Origin: Annona cherimola
Taxonomy: Eukaryota > Streptophyta > Magnoliopsida > Magnoliales > Annonaceae
Direction: 5' to 3'
Length of the DNA stretch: 64,000 bases
Assembly: GCA_030490835.1 (NCBI GenBank)
Contig: CM059971.1
Span: 39,542,012 to 39,606,011 of the forward strand
The notes under the pieces were generated by a model. The model saw only the letters and a program-made list of their open reading frames with translations, was not told the DNA's origin and made no database searches. A program made the position numbers and the translations under genes. Positions 1-10,245 of the stretch are shown piece after piece. The number at the start of each line of letters is the position of its first letter. Positions within the stretch are counted from its first letter, which is position 1.

Positions 1-870
1 GCAATACACATTCTCTAAAATTCCTAGACTTCAAAATAGTATGCTTTTTTTCTCTCTTTTTTCTTTATCTCCAAAACAACATGCTGATTACAACATATAG
101 CATATACTAATATTCACATATACTCATTCGTAAAAAAAAAATTCTTGAAAGAATTAGTGTACGTACGACATATTTGTTGTAATATATAGAACACAGACAT
201 TCACGTGTACAACAAAGACAAAGTCCTCAGATTCGAATAGCATGAAATTTTCATGGACACAATTATGCTTATTCAATAGTTAGCATACTAATATTTATAA
301 TAGATAGCCTGAAATGTTCCTAGATACATTATTTTCAATATAGCATGCTCATTCAATAATCAATATACTAATATTTACAACAAATAGCCTGAAATTTCTC
401 TAGACACACTCAATCTTTCAATATAGCATGCTCATTATGCTGATCTTCACAACAGATAACCTGAAATCCTCCTGAATATCCTCAATTTTTTAATATAGCA
501 TATCTATTCAACAATCATTATCTAATATTTACAATAGTTGGCCTGAAATTTCCCTGCATACGCTCAATGATTTGATATAGCAAGCTTATTCAACAATTAG
601 CATGCTGAATTTCACAAGAAAGATATTTTGTGCACACCGTCTTTCAACATAGCATGCTGATTAGACCATAAACATGATGATATTCTTAAGCAAAGAACCT
701 AAAATTCAAAAAAAGAAGATTCTGATTGATTCTCCACCTAAAACAGAAGGTTTGTTTTCTTCCAGTATGGTATTCTGATTGATAGTAAGTATGCTGATCT
801 TAAGAAACAGATAGCCAGAAATTTCAGAAATTTCCCCAAGCACACACATACTTCTAATGTTGTGTGTGTA
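1..870. repeat. Degenerate ~80-bp tandem repeat array
   Basis: The segment repeats a diverged unit containing 'GCCTGAAAT', then 'CTCAAT', then 'TATAGCATGCT', then 'ATTCAACAAT'. The GCCTGAAAT-like anchor occurs at about 307, 387, 459 and 541, so spacing is 72-82 bp, with weaker copies before and after (for example near 810). Copies carry many substitutions and small indels, so the array is old. No coding exon is visible on either strand. It may lie in the fourth intron of the minus-strand hydrolase gene or downstream of it; the window cannot say. Confidence 0.75.
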
Positions 871-884
871 TTATATATATATAT

Positions 885-1421
885 GGTCCCACTTTTATGA
901 AACCCCTTTCTATGTAACCCCTTCCGTTTTTAAAATCTTGACAATTGATTAAAAAAAATCTACTTCGTCTATTGTATTTGGCATCATTTATAGTATCCTG
1001 AAAATCTTTTTATTTTTTCAATTTCACTGTACATGGGTCTCATCTGTAAATATCTAAACGTAAAAAATGATTTAATGCTAAAATATCAATTTGAAAGTGG
1101 TTTCTTTCAACAACTAAACCATCTAAAATATCACTACTATGTGGATAAATGATTCTATAAAGTATTATTGCATTCTAATACATGTATTAATGGATCTAAG
1201 AATTTTTCATAGTTTACACATGAGTATATATTTTTGAGCAAATGTAACCCACGTAAATACTTGATTTGAATGAAACTTAGTCTCTGAAATAAACAAGTAA
1301 TGTTAAATACAATGAATGAATTGAATTTTAAATCAATCATTGATAACTTAAATTTTAAATGAGTTACATAAGACCACTCCCATGTAATCTATGTAACCCG
1401 ATTACATAAGAGCAGAGCCCA
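885..1421. mobile_element. (TA)n-inserting MITE, copy 1 (diverged)
   Basis: This is a non-coding AT-rich element bounded on both sides by (TA)n tracts (871-884 and 1422-1436). The left end reads GGTCCCACTTTTATG, and the right part holds related sequence in inverse orientation ('GTTACATAAGACC'). Its middle shares the order of motifs seen in the next three copies: 'TATTGTATTT', 'GGTCTCATCTG', 'TTTGAAAGTGG', 'GTGGATAAATGATT'. It is the most diverged copy. Insertion into TA microsatellites is known for Micron-type MITEs; assignment to that family is inference. Confidence 0.55.
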
Positions 1422-1446
1422 TGTATATATATATAGAAAAATATTC

Positions 1447-1800
1447 AAGTGCAAACGCACCACACCGTAATTATGGTGCGGTCACCCTAAAATGGGTCCC
1501 ATATGTATTAAAATTAACATTTACCCCATTCATTTATTTAGAATTATTTATTTTAATAATGTACCAATTTTTATCTAAATCTAGTGTTTATATAGGCCTC
1601 ATCTTAAAATGGTATAAAATCAATGTAATAAAATAGTTTAACGTAAATATCAATTTTAAAGCAGTATTTTCAATATCTAAACTGTCTAAAGTATGTTATT
1701 TATATGGATAAATGATTGGATGAAATATTTTAACTTTTTAACGTGTGGGGCCCATTTTGCAACGGACTGCACCGTAATTATGGTGTAATCCATTTGCACA
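1447..1800. mobile_element. (TA)n-inserting MITE, copy 2
   Basis: The terminal segments are inverted: the left end carries 'CACCGTAATTATGGTG' followed by 'AAATGGGTCCCA', and the right end carries 'GTGGGGCCCATTTTG' followed by 'CACCGTAATTATGGTG'. The 16-bp CACCGTAATTATGGTG block is itself palindromic, so each end can form a small hairpin. (TA)n lies on both sides. There is no transposase ORF. The body matches copies 3 and 4 ('AATGGTATAAA', 'ATAAAATAGTTT', 'GGATAAATGATTG'). Confidence 0.7.
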
Positions 1801-1922
1801 AGATTGGTTCTCATATACATATATATATAATACGGGATTGGTTCTCATCTACATATATATTATGCAGGATTGGTTCTCAATACATATATATAATGCAAGA
1901 ATGGTTCTCATATATATATTCA
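1801..1922. repeat. Tandem GGTTCTCAT / (TA)n repeat between MITEs
   Basis: About four copies of a ~32-bp unit made of 'GATTGGTTCTCAT' followed by a TA-rich run and 'ATGCAG' lie in tandem. The unit combines a MITE edge with the TA microsatellite, so it probably grew by slippage at the insertion site. Confidence 0.7.
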
Positions 1923-2252
1923 AGTGCAGAGCCGCTGCACCGTAATTACGATGCAGTGGTGTTGAAATGGGCCCCACATGATGATCAAATTACAATCTAC
2001 TCCACCCATTGTATTTAGAATAATGTATTCTATTACCATATCAATTTTCATCCCAATCGGATATGTGTATGGACCCCATCTGAAAATGGTATAAATTCAA
2101 CGTAATAAAATAGTTTGATGTAAATAACAATTTTAAAGTGGTTTTTTTAACATGTAAACCATTTTCTATAAAATTTATATATGGATAAATGATTGTATAA
2201 AGTTTCATTGCATTTTAATATATGTGGGGCCCATTTTTAGGCAAATGTACCA
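1923..2252. mobile_element. (TA)n-inserting MITE, copy 3
   Basis: The left end holds 'GCTGCACCGTAATTACGATGC' then 'GAAATGGGCCCCACATGAT'; the right end holds 'ATGTGGGGCCCATTTTTAGG'. TA tracts flank both sides (2253-2268 on the right). The body is close to the left part of copy 4, including 'TCTACTCCACCCATTGTATT' and 'CCAATTTTCATCCCAATC'-like sequence. It is non-coding and non-autonomous. Confidence 0.75.
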
Positions 2253-2268
2253 TATATATATATATATA

Positions 2269-2657
2269 GAATTTTCGGTGCAGCATCGCTGAAATGGGCC
2301 CCACATGATCATGAAATCATGATCTACTCCACCCATTGTATTTAGAATAATGTATTCTATTACCATACCAATTTTCATCCCAATCAGATATGTATATGGC
2401 CCCCATCTGAAAATGGTATAAATCCAACGTAATAAAATAGTTTGATGTAAATAACATGGTATAAATCCAACGTAATAAAATAGTTTGATGTAAATAACAA
2501 CTTTAAAGTATCTGATTTGGATGAAAATTGGTATGGTAATAGAATACATTATTCTAAATACAACGGGTGAAGTAGATCATGATTTCATGATCATGTGGGG
2601 CCCATTTTTAGGCTACTGCACCGCTGTTCCGATGCAGTGACGCTGCACCGGAACAGC
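2269..2657. mobile_element. Fold-back MITE, copy 4, ~100-bp inverted arms
   Basis: This is a snap-back version of the same family. The left arm (2291-2390) and right arm (2509-2606) are almost perfect reverse complements. Both carry GGGCCCCACATGATCATG, the TAGAATAATGTATTC block and the ATTTTCATCC block. The loop holds a perfect 43-bp tandem duplication (2413-2455 and 2456-2498) containing 'CCAACGTAATAAAATAG'. (TA)n tracts flank the element. A transcript through it would form a long, nearly perfect hairpin of the kind known to feed small-RNA pathways; that function is inference. Confidence 0.85.
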
Positions 2658-2659
2658 TA

Positions 2660-3185
2660 TATATATATAATGCAAGAATATGTACAAATGCTGAGCTTAA
2701 ACTACAAATCAAACAAAAACATTCACATTATAGTTACCCACAAAGGCTTCATTTTAATTCCACTTATTTTGGGTGCTTACAACTTATTTCCTACAAATTA
2801 TGAACTTTTTGTAACAAGTAACCTTAGATGGCACTTAAAGAGGGTTGATTTGTCTAGCTTGGTAGACAAGCTGTAAGTTGTGCTTAGGGTGCTTTGGGGT
2901 TTACTTATCTTTATATTCCTAAAATATCCTTTATACACTATGTAACTATTTTCAAAAACTATTCATTTTCGTTTCATCTTACAAGTACATATATCCTACA
3001 ATTATTTTAATATGTTTCGAAAGCATCTAAATTATTTTAACAAAAAATTTCACTCATTCAAATAAAATTATAACTATTTTAGTTACTATGTAAAATCTAA
3101 AATTTATTTATTTAATATTTATTTATCAAAGTAAAATTAAATTTTTAATTGCAATTTTTAATGCAATTTCTTTTTTTATTTTTTA
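2660..3185. other. AT-rich intergenic or intronic DNA
   Basis: Apart from a (TA)n run at the left edge, I see no gene, RNA or clear repeat here. Open frames in it are short and have no recognisable domain. Confidence 0.4.
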
Positions 3186-3420
3186 TTTTTCATAAATATG
3201 TTTTCCTAGTTGTATTTGACTCATACACCGAGTTTTTACCATTTTACAATATTTTTATATATTTATTTTCTATTTTTAAGAATATACACTTCAAGGGCAT
3301 TTAAGGCATTTCAAACTCCTAAAACCCTTAATTTTAAAATATCAAAAAAAATAAAAATATTGCCGAATTGTAAAACTTGGCATATGAGTTAAATACACCT
3401 AGGAAAACATGTTTATTAAA
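3186..3420. repeat. Imperfect inverted repeat (fold-back, ~65-bp arms)
   Basis: The left arm around 3192-3260 ('AAATATGTTTTCCTAG', 'TGTATTTGACTCATA') pairs with the right arm around 3345-3412 ('GAGTTAAATACACC', 'TAGGAAAACATGTTT'). The motif 'TTAAATACACCTAG' also occurs in the Mutator-like MITE at 10246-10625 and, inverted, at the right edge of the window (63860-64000), so the three are probably related non-autonomous elements. Confidence 0.6.
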
Positions 3421-3542
3421 AATAATAATAAATTTTTTGAAAAATTGTTTGGGGGCCGATATGGGATGCATCGCATATGATCAGCCCCTTACATATTAAA
3501 GCTAAGATTTGAAATGGTATTTTAGTCTTTTGTCTATTAATT

Positions 3543-3676
3543 CAGTATTTGGCTTCCGTTACATCAAATGAATCTCGTAGTTTAGCCATTTACTTATTTT
3601 TGGCCACATTTCAATATTTGGCTTCTGTTGTGTCGCATGAATTTAATAGTTTAGCCATTTATTTTTGGCCACATCA
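3543..3676. repeat. Two-copy tandem repeat (~67 bp)
   Basis: Two consecutive units share 'TATTTGGCTTC', 'TAGTTTAGCCATTTA' and 'TTTTTGGCCACAT'. The copies differ by several substitutions and one short indel. Confidence 0.75.
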
Positions 3677-3887
3677 ACACTTCTTACTTATTTTACTTCG
3701 GTTGGTTATCAGCTTTGGATTCGGCTTCGGCCTATAAGCTCAGGCAATGTCAAACACGGCCAGAGTTAAATAGACAATATTCTTCCATCATCAAAAAAGT
3801 GATAATCAATAATTCCTCTGCATACTTCCATCTTACCCTATGTCATAAGCTCCTATTCAATAAAAGTAATATAAATTTGAAACATCA

Positions 3888-4053
3888 AAATATTATATAG
3901 AAAATGATCCTGAGCAAGAAGGATAATATGACAATTATAAAATATTATATCGAAAATGATTGTGAGCAAGAAGGATAATACAGTGAAAATATGACAATTA
4001 TAAAATATTATATCGAAAATGATTGTAAGCAAGAAGGATAACACAATAATCAT
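3888..4053. repeat. Three-copy tandem repeat beside a splice donor
   Basis: Three units of 51-63 bp share 'AAAATATTATAT', 'GAAAATGAT' and 'GAGCAAGAAGGATAA'. The array starts only a few bases inside intron 4 of the minus-strand hydrolase gene, next to its donor at 4055-4054. An extra 'CAGTGAAAAT' in the middle copy accounts for the length difference. Confidence 0.85.
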
Positions 4054-4055
4054 AC

Positions 4056-7000
4056 CGTAACATCTGCAAACCCAACAAAGTTATCCAGTTCCCCAAAATG
4101 AGCTTGCACCGGTGCCTTAGCCTGGGATGGGTCAGCTAGTTGTGGAGAGGGGATTCCGTAGAAGGCAACAACAACATCAACTTCTGGGACCAAAACAGAA
4201 CTGGCAATGGACAGTGCACCCCCCATGCAATAGCCTGTCACACCTACCTGTCGAGAAAAGAAAAGCAGTCGTGAAACATAAAACAAAAAACAAAACATTC
4301 AGCAATGCATAATTCTTTCGCACTCTATATACAAAACAAGAAAACTTTATCCTTAAAATGCTTCATTTAGTTATTTTTAAAGATACTTGATCCACCTTCA
4401 ATATGGCATAAGTCGTATTACAGATATTATTTTGAGAATAATCCTGCTTGTCTCACACGCATGTTCTGTTACAATATCTGAGCAAATTCTGGGACATTGA
4501 TTACAATCGCACCGTTCTCTGCATGGATACATCAGTGCAAATCAGGTCCATGCAGGTATCAGACATCCAACTGTGGATGGATCATGCTTGCAAGATCTCC
4601 CAGATAGCTCTTAAAAACCAATGTCCAGACCAAAATAAATCAAGCATGGAGAAGTGTGGAATCCCTTTATAAACAATCATTTCAGCTTACACATTAAAAA
4701 TCAATCTGGGGACTCAGATCATAAAAAAGTTACAATCATCCTATCAGGATTCCTGAGACAATCAAACCAGCAGTTGTGATTGAATTTATTAAACAGTGTT
4801 CTGGATAACCACCAAAGCAGGTCCACTTAAAACCTTCATATGCTACAGACGCTCTTAATGAACAGTAGGAATAAAAGCAGGGATGATGACATCTAATTCT
4901 GTAGTACTAAACTGGGAGCCTGGGACATTGTTTGAGATACTAACAAACACAACTTCATTACGACAAAATCAACACAGAATAATGGTATTGAAATCCACCT
5001 TCTTCGAACCATTTTCCTTGAGCCAGTTGACAGATGCACTTATATCTTTGACTGCTCCTGGCCAGTCAAGACCATCCATCAAATGTTGTGCTTCTGCAAC
5101 ATCTAAACCAACTTTCCCACGATACAGACTGGAAACATACAAATGAAGAATTAATAATAATTGCAATTCTGATAACTATATAAATAAGAAAGATTTTTTA
5201 CTTGATCAGAAATAAATGAGAAATATGATAATCAATCATATTTAGACCTGGGAAAAATGATATCATAAATATGATAATCAATCATATTTAGACCAGGGGA
5301 AAATGACATCATGCAATTTTATTGGATAATAAAATTCTTACTCAGGGATGAGAGCCTTATAGCCAGAGTTGAGTTTGGAGATGTGAAAAGCATGGTTCTT
5401 GATCTCAAAATCAACTCCCCACCATTCCTGCAAGACGACTATACCCGGAGCATCTTCCTTGCCGACCACATATGCATCAAATGTCTGAGGAAAGCCAGAA
5501 ACATCACAATCCAAAGTAACATCAGATAATGCATACAATTTTATTTTCTTATATTAAGTTCTACAGTCAGTCTTCACAACTGAAATGAAAATGACTTTTT
5601 TTTTTTATAGCAAATGACTTTTTAACTCATCTACATAATAAAACACAACTTATTGCCCTGGCACAAGGAGCATGCAGGACATTCGACTACTCAACAACTC
5701 AACCAACTGAGGGCTACAAAAGAATACAATATTTGGACCAGCATAAAACTGAGGTTATATTATTGACTACAGTTATATAATCAGACATGCCAGACAAGGT
5801 AATGGTTCACACACAGGAACAGTATTGTGAAGGACAATGGACCAACTGTATAAGCCCATTTCTCAATGAGAAATAGGATTCCCGGTTTCCCTTTTTCAGT
5901 AGTTAGCAAGCTAAGCAATAGAGTCATCAGCTCAAATTATTCCAGGATCCAAGGTGACCAAGCAGGAGAAAACATGGTTAGAAACAGGATGAGATGAAGT
6001 GGTAGCAAGAATTGCTGTTCCGAAGCAGGAGAAAACAAGGTTGGAAGCAGGACGCAATGAAGTGGCGACAGGAACTGCTGCTGTAGCTGTGACTTGAGGG
6101 GGATTGATAGAGTAGGGTGAAATAACATGATTGCAGGCATTTAGCAACAGTAAGAAAGTTGGCCCAACAACTTGAAAAACAAAAACTCCAAGATCGGAGT
6201 TCTTGAATGGACCCATAAGCTGATGTATTGGTCTTATCCATTCCCATACATATTGCATGTATAATGACATACAGGTGACAGGACTGTGAATAGCCTAGCT
6301 TTTTCTTTCCTCTTATCTTTAGATTGTTTTCCCAATACGTCTGTGATCCCTGGAGACCATGAACCATCTCAATTTCTATACTAAGAATATTAGAAGTCAA
6401 CCAACAACAGAAACATTGTCACTTCTGACAGTTGCGACTAATTCTGTAGTGGTTGGAGAATTGTATCCAGTTTGTTTAGACTGAGGGCAATAGTAGTTAA
6501 CAACTTGGTGTTTTGAATCACAACAAACAGCACAATTCTGGCTTGTAATCAATTTGGTTGAGTGCAAACAAATTGAAGATAGGTTGGGAAAGTCTAATCC
6601 AAGGTCAGCAGATCCATAGACTACAATATCAGGCGAGGGAAATTAGGGAAGAAATCCTAAGGAACAATTTAGAAGATGGTTGGGAAAGCTTCCCAAGGTG
6701 AGAGGATGTGAACGCTGGATAATGAATAAAGGAAAATCATCTTAGGGTTCATAAGATTCCACTTTTGAAGGGTGCAAATATTTTGTTACTTGTTCAGATA
6801 CCAATTGTGATAAATTGAAAATTACATTTGGGTGGCTGGCTGCCACGTCAACACTTTTTCCCATCTTTTACAGGTGGGCATGAGATTTGCCGTAATGGAC
6901 CAACCTCTGAGTTCCTTTTATGACCATAAGGGGGTGTTTGGGAAACCATAAATTTTTTCAATCTAAAGCATTTCACTTTCTACAACTACCATGTTTTTTA

Positions 7001-7850
7001 ATCATTTTTTACATCTTTCTATACAATTATCCTACTTTCAATTATTTCGACACAACTACCTATACGACTAACTTATCTATTTTCACTTTATTCTCTTTAC
7101 TCCTCATTGTTATCCTTATCATATCACATCATTTTCTACCAATTCAAAAACTTTTACACTAAAAGCTTTTCATCAAAAGTTTTATCACTTCCAAACACAC
7201 CCTAAAGTTGCCATTTCTAAAGATGTGGATGGGTCCAAAAAAAAAAATGCTTCTCCAAAGCCAACAACAGTCTTGCAACCTTAAATGTTATACAATAAAC
7301 TTCTACCATCTCTTTGTTCTTATTGTAGGTGGATAGCAGGCAGCGCTAAGTTACAGATATGTACTTAGAATTGGTTAAAAGAGATTATGATTCTGGTATG
7401 GATAGCTCGAACTGTTTGTACCAAGTAAATGATCTAGGGAAGAGATAAGGGCTTAGGAAATGATTTAAATGAATTTTGGGCTCGGTATAGACAGCTCGAG
7501 CTTTTCATACTACAAACCCACAAATGCATTATACAAAAGGGTTAGAATTGTTACTAGGTAGGGAAGGAAGAAGGAAGGAATAGGAGGAAAAGGGAAAGAA
7601 TGCAACTAGTCTAGTCTGGTCTACTACAAGGGAATAATAGCTAAGCAAGTGGAGTTGGAGTTGCAAGATGACTTACAGTGTCGTCTCTTCGAATTTGGAT
7701 CTTCTTGAATGGGGTGGACGCGGAATCTGCCATGGAACGGACGGTATGGATCGATCGACGAAGGGCAGCTGATGCTGGTGGTGGATATGGCAGAAGACGG
7801 TGGGCCGAAGCGACGGCAAGGGTTTTAATACTGCGCAGAAGCAGAGCCAT
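4056..7850 (-). CDS. Dienelactone hydrolase family protein (carboxymethylenebutenolidase homologue), 3' part missing
   Basis: This is an alpha/beta-hydrolase of the dienelactone hydrolase family; the family hydrolyses lactones such as dienelactone, but the plant substrate is not settled. Four coding exons on the minus strand join in frame: 7850-7677, 5484-5342, 5128-4999 and 4247-4056, with GT/AG at the intron borders, giving 213 residues. Residues 1-39, starting MALLLRSIK, look like an organelle presequence (Arg, Ser and Ala rich, no acidic residues). A second ATG at 7733 (MADSAS) would give a cytosolic form, and an in-frame ATG at 7985 would add 45 residues. The QEWWG motif is at 77-81, the nucleophile Cys156 is in GYCMGG, and Asp204 is in GELDNF. 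The 48-residue Cys-Asp spacing equals that of bacterial dienelactone hydrolase (C123/D171). The last exon, with the catalytic His, is not found between 1 and 4055, so it lies beyond the left edge or is lost. No stop or frameshift breaks the four exons. Confidence 0.9.
5930..6815 (-). mobile_element. Possible Ty1/copia-like fragment in intron 1
   Basis: On the minus strand the stretch reads outward from 'TTGGTATCTGAAC' (~6800-6788), which resembles the TGGTATCAGAGC primer-binding site complementary to initiator tRNA-Met in copia elements. It continues into a region with partly open frames containing 'ENNLKIRGKKKLGY', which loosely recalls the N-terminal part of copia gag. No pol motif is visible and stops interrupt the frame. 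Support is weak. Confidence 0.3.
5961..6085. repeat. Two-copy ~62-bp tandem repeat in intron 1
   Basis: Two adjacent units begin 'AGCAGGAGAAAACA', share 'GGTT.GAA.CAGGA' and 'ATGAAGTGG', and end in 'GCTG'. The second unit starts at 6023. Confidence 0.8.
6930..7202. mobile_element. Tourist-like (PIF/Harbinger) MITE, copy 1, in intron 1
   Basis: The element is 273 bp and starts GGGGGTGTTTGGG and ends CCAAACACACCC, an imperfect terminal inverted repeat. It is flanked by the 3-bp duplication TAA (6927-6929 and 7203-7205), the target typical of PIF/Harbinger elements. The interior is non-coding and matches the copy at 8249-8515 in reverse orientation. Confidence 0.85.
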
Positions 7851-8245
7851 CAAATTTATAGGTACCGGCGACTCAAGACGTAAAGAGGCGTTTTTCACTA
7901 GGGAGAAGCCGGCTAATTGGCCCTTGCGGAGCACACGTGTCAGACGAGCGAAGTATATTCCTTTGGCAGCATCACGCGGAAGCACCTGATTTTCCTCAGT
8001 TATAATGTCAAGTGGTCCTGCTTAGTTCACTAGAGGTCACCGCATTACGCTAGAAAATAATAAAATTTTTACTAATAATTTTTTTGTAAAAAAAAAAATT
8101 TAATAAGAAAATAATGTGATATAATCAAAATAATGATAATGAATAAAAAGAATAAAATTAAAATAAAGTAGGCTAAATGTATAAGTAGTGTAAACACCTT
8201 TTCTATGAAGGCAGAAGAAAAGATATGATCAAATAAGTTTTAGAC
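7851..8245. promoter_or_regulatory. Upstream region of the hydrolase gene
   Basis: This is about 400 bp between the preferred ATG and the next MITE. The first ~140 bp are GC-richer and stay open in the hydrolase frame up to the ATG at 7985, so they are probably 5' UTR or an alternative N-terminus. Beyond ~8040 the sequence is very AT-rich. I see no convincing TATA box. Confidence 0.35.
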
Positions 8246-8248
8246 TAA

Positions 8249-8515
8249 GGGTTTGTTTGAGAATAGATAAAACTTTTGATGAAAAGTTTTGGAGAGTAAA
8301 AGTTGTCAAATGATGTGATATTATAGGGGTAATGATGAGTACTAAAGATGATAAAGTTAAAATAGATAGGTTAGTTGTGTGGATAGTTGTGTAGAAGTGA
8401 ATGAAAAAGTAGGGTAGTTGTATAGAAAAATGTGAAAAAATAATTAAAAAATATAATAATTGTGGAGAGTGAAAAGTTTTAACTTGATATCTTTTAATCA
8501 TTGCCAAATATAACT
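8249..8515. mobile_element. Tourist-like MITE, copy 2, upstream of the hydrolase gene
   Basis: This 267-bp element is the reverse-orientation relative of the copy at 6930. It starts GGGTTTGTTTGAG, continues 'ATAAAACTTTTGATGAAAAG', and ends in a decayed 'GCCAAATATAACT'. TAA flanks both sides (8246-8248 and 8516-8518). The right terminus has more mutations than copy 1. Confidence 0.8.
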
Positions 8516-8539
8516 TAAAATAAAATAAATGAAAAATAG

Positions 8540-9208
8540 CATCGAAAACAACAATGCAATTCGCGTATAAGTTGCCACCAAAATTTTCAAATGAGATGAA
8601 GCCCCATCCAACAGCAGTGGAGTAGCCCACAAGAAGGCAACTTCTAACAGCCCGTAAAAAAGCAACTTCCAGCAGCTCAAGAGCAGTAGCCTTCGATAGC
8701 CCATAAGTAACAGCAACATCTAACAACCAATAGATGTCATCAATTGGCATAAAAGAAACACGATGAAATCATGTTTTTATCCAGGCAAATGCAAGAACCA
8801 ATAGTCTTGCAAAGGATCGGAAGCATCGACCAGAAACAAAACATGTATAACCCACCACGCACCCTGCGCAGCAGCAACAACCACTATAAAAGGAAGTTGC
8901 ATACGGCATTCTAAAGGGGAGGTAAGCCAAAGAGGAGGGAGAAAAAGTGGGGCAGTCCGGTGCTTATATTGTCAACTCTCTGTTTCTCATCCTTAAACTT
9001 TCCATCCAAGTTTCCTCTTCCACTTTCTAACCAACTGTTCCAGCTTTAATTCGGAATTTTATTTTTCTTGTTTTTTCTGTTTTCATATCCATGTAGCAAC
9101 TCAAAATCAAGCAAAACATAATGTTATTGTAATACTCAATTTTGAGATTGGAATCCAGACTTTGTAACTTGCTGCCTTTTAATGAAATGAGATCTAATCT
9201 CCCATAAA
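8540..9208 (+). mobile_element. Possible 5' LTR of a Tat-like Ty3/gypsy element
   Basis: The stretch has the order expected of an LTR. A TATA-like CACTATAAAAGGAAG lies near 8880. A pyrimidine-rich leader follows, then a polyadenylation-like end rich in 'AATGAAATGAGATC'. Immediately after, at 9211-9224, comes TTGGTGGTGACTCCC, which resembles the GGTGGCGACTCC primer-binding region of Tat-lineage elements. The gag pseudogene at 53240-54660 is on the same strand and is brought closer by removing the nested insertions. The left boundary was not located, and an open minus-strand frame at 8520-8750 has no recognisable domain. Confidence 0.4.
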
Positions 9209-9224
9209 GATTGGTGGTGACTCC

Positions 9225-9857
9225 CTTCTATTTATAGAATTTTTATTTTACAGATATGCTAAAATCTTAATTTTGAAATTTGCTTCATTTTGGATCTCTT
9301 ACATAACAAATGAATCATTGGATCAATTAGTTCTGTTGAAGCAATCCATGTCATTAAGCAGGTTATATGATCATTTTCAGTAAAGACAACATGCTAGTTA
9401 GGGAAGAAAGGGATGATCTTAGCCGTTGTTATTTAAAGGGTAATTTGCTTACATGTTTTGCTTCATAAAAATGCAGGATTCACTTATACTACTGCGAATG
9501 ACTGCTGCTATTTCAGAACAAAATATCAACAGACAACGTTAGAGTTGCAATGATATTGGACGTGTGAAATCCAAGTCCAGGCCCATGCTCATTTTTTGCA
9601 ACAATTCCTTCTTTGTGAACCATACTATCAATCATCATGTTTGATAAGAATCGTATATTTTAGCTCGTTGTTCAAATCCAAATTTAAGGTTAGAGAGAAG
9701 GCTCTAACTCGTCATAGAGCTCACGTGGGGTGCTAAATCTTGGTTACTCCACTAGGACGATAATATTAGCTTACATTGGACGATCATGGAAATGAAAAAT
9801 TGACGACAATCTTGTTATCCTTCCCTATAAACAAGATAAAATGGAGTTTTGGCCCCT
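9225..9857. other. Untranslated interior, no gene seen
   Basis: AT-rich sequence without repeats or a recognisable reading frame. If the flanking calls are right, it is the leader of the Tat-like element up to the insertion point of the next LTR (TSD TAACC at 9858-9862). Confidence 0.35.
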
Positions 9858-10245
9858 TAACCCGTAGTGCCCTGCCGCCCACTGCCTCGAATCGGCGGTC
9901 ATTACGGCAGAGATCCGGCAGCATCTCCCTAAGATCTGCTAAAATTTCAAAAGCAAAGGACCACATGTTTATAAAAATCCACTCCTAGCAATCCTAGATA
10001 TCCACAACTAATTCATCAAATATGCATATGCCAAATAAACCAATTAAACTATAGTTATTTCCATCATTTGCATATCAGCGGAAGTAAAATACACATTTAT
10101 AATTCCCAAATACATTAATAAGGCTTCAACAAACCATACATCGATGACTTATAATCCCAATATACAAATACATCTCACAACTAATTATATAGCATACACC
10201 ATATCTTATATACATCAACCTCAAATAACTATAGCCCAAAAATAA

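Larger units (their letters stand above)
5485..7676 (-). other. Intron 1 of the hydrolase gene, with transposon debris
   Basis: This 2.2-kb intron has donor ACT|GTAAGT at 7676 and acceptor CCTCAG at 5485. It holds a two-copy tandem repeat, a possible copia fragment and a Tourist-like MITE (all listed separately). The long open frames on its minus strand (about 5930-6400) are not part of the hydrolase. Confidence 0.8.

Noticed and set aside
5932..6400. Overlapping minus-strand open frames inside intron 1
   Set aside because: They lie in an intron of the hydrolase, partly in a two-copy tandem repeat, and at best reflect an old copia fragment.
8229..8750. 173-residue open frame on the minus strand (MPIDDIYWLLDV...)
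   Set aside because: Its 3' two-thirds lie in a Tourist-like MITE and the rest shows repetitive 'LLEVAF' wording without a known domain; no splice or start context supports a gene.
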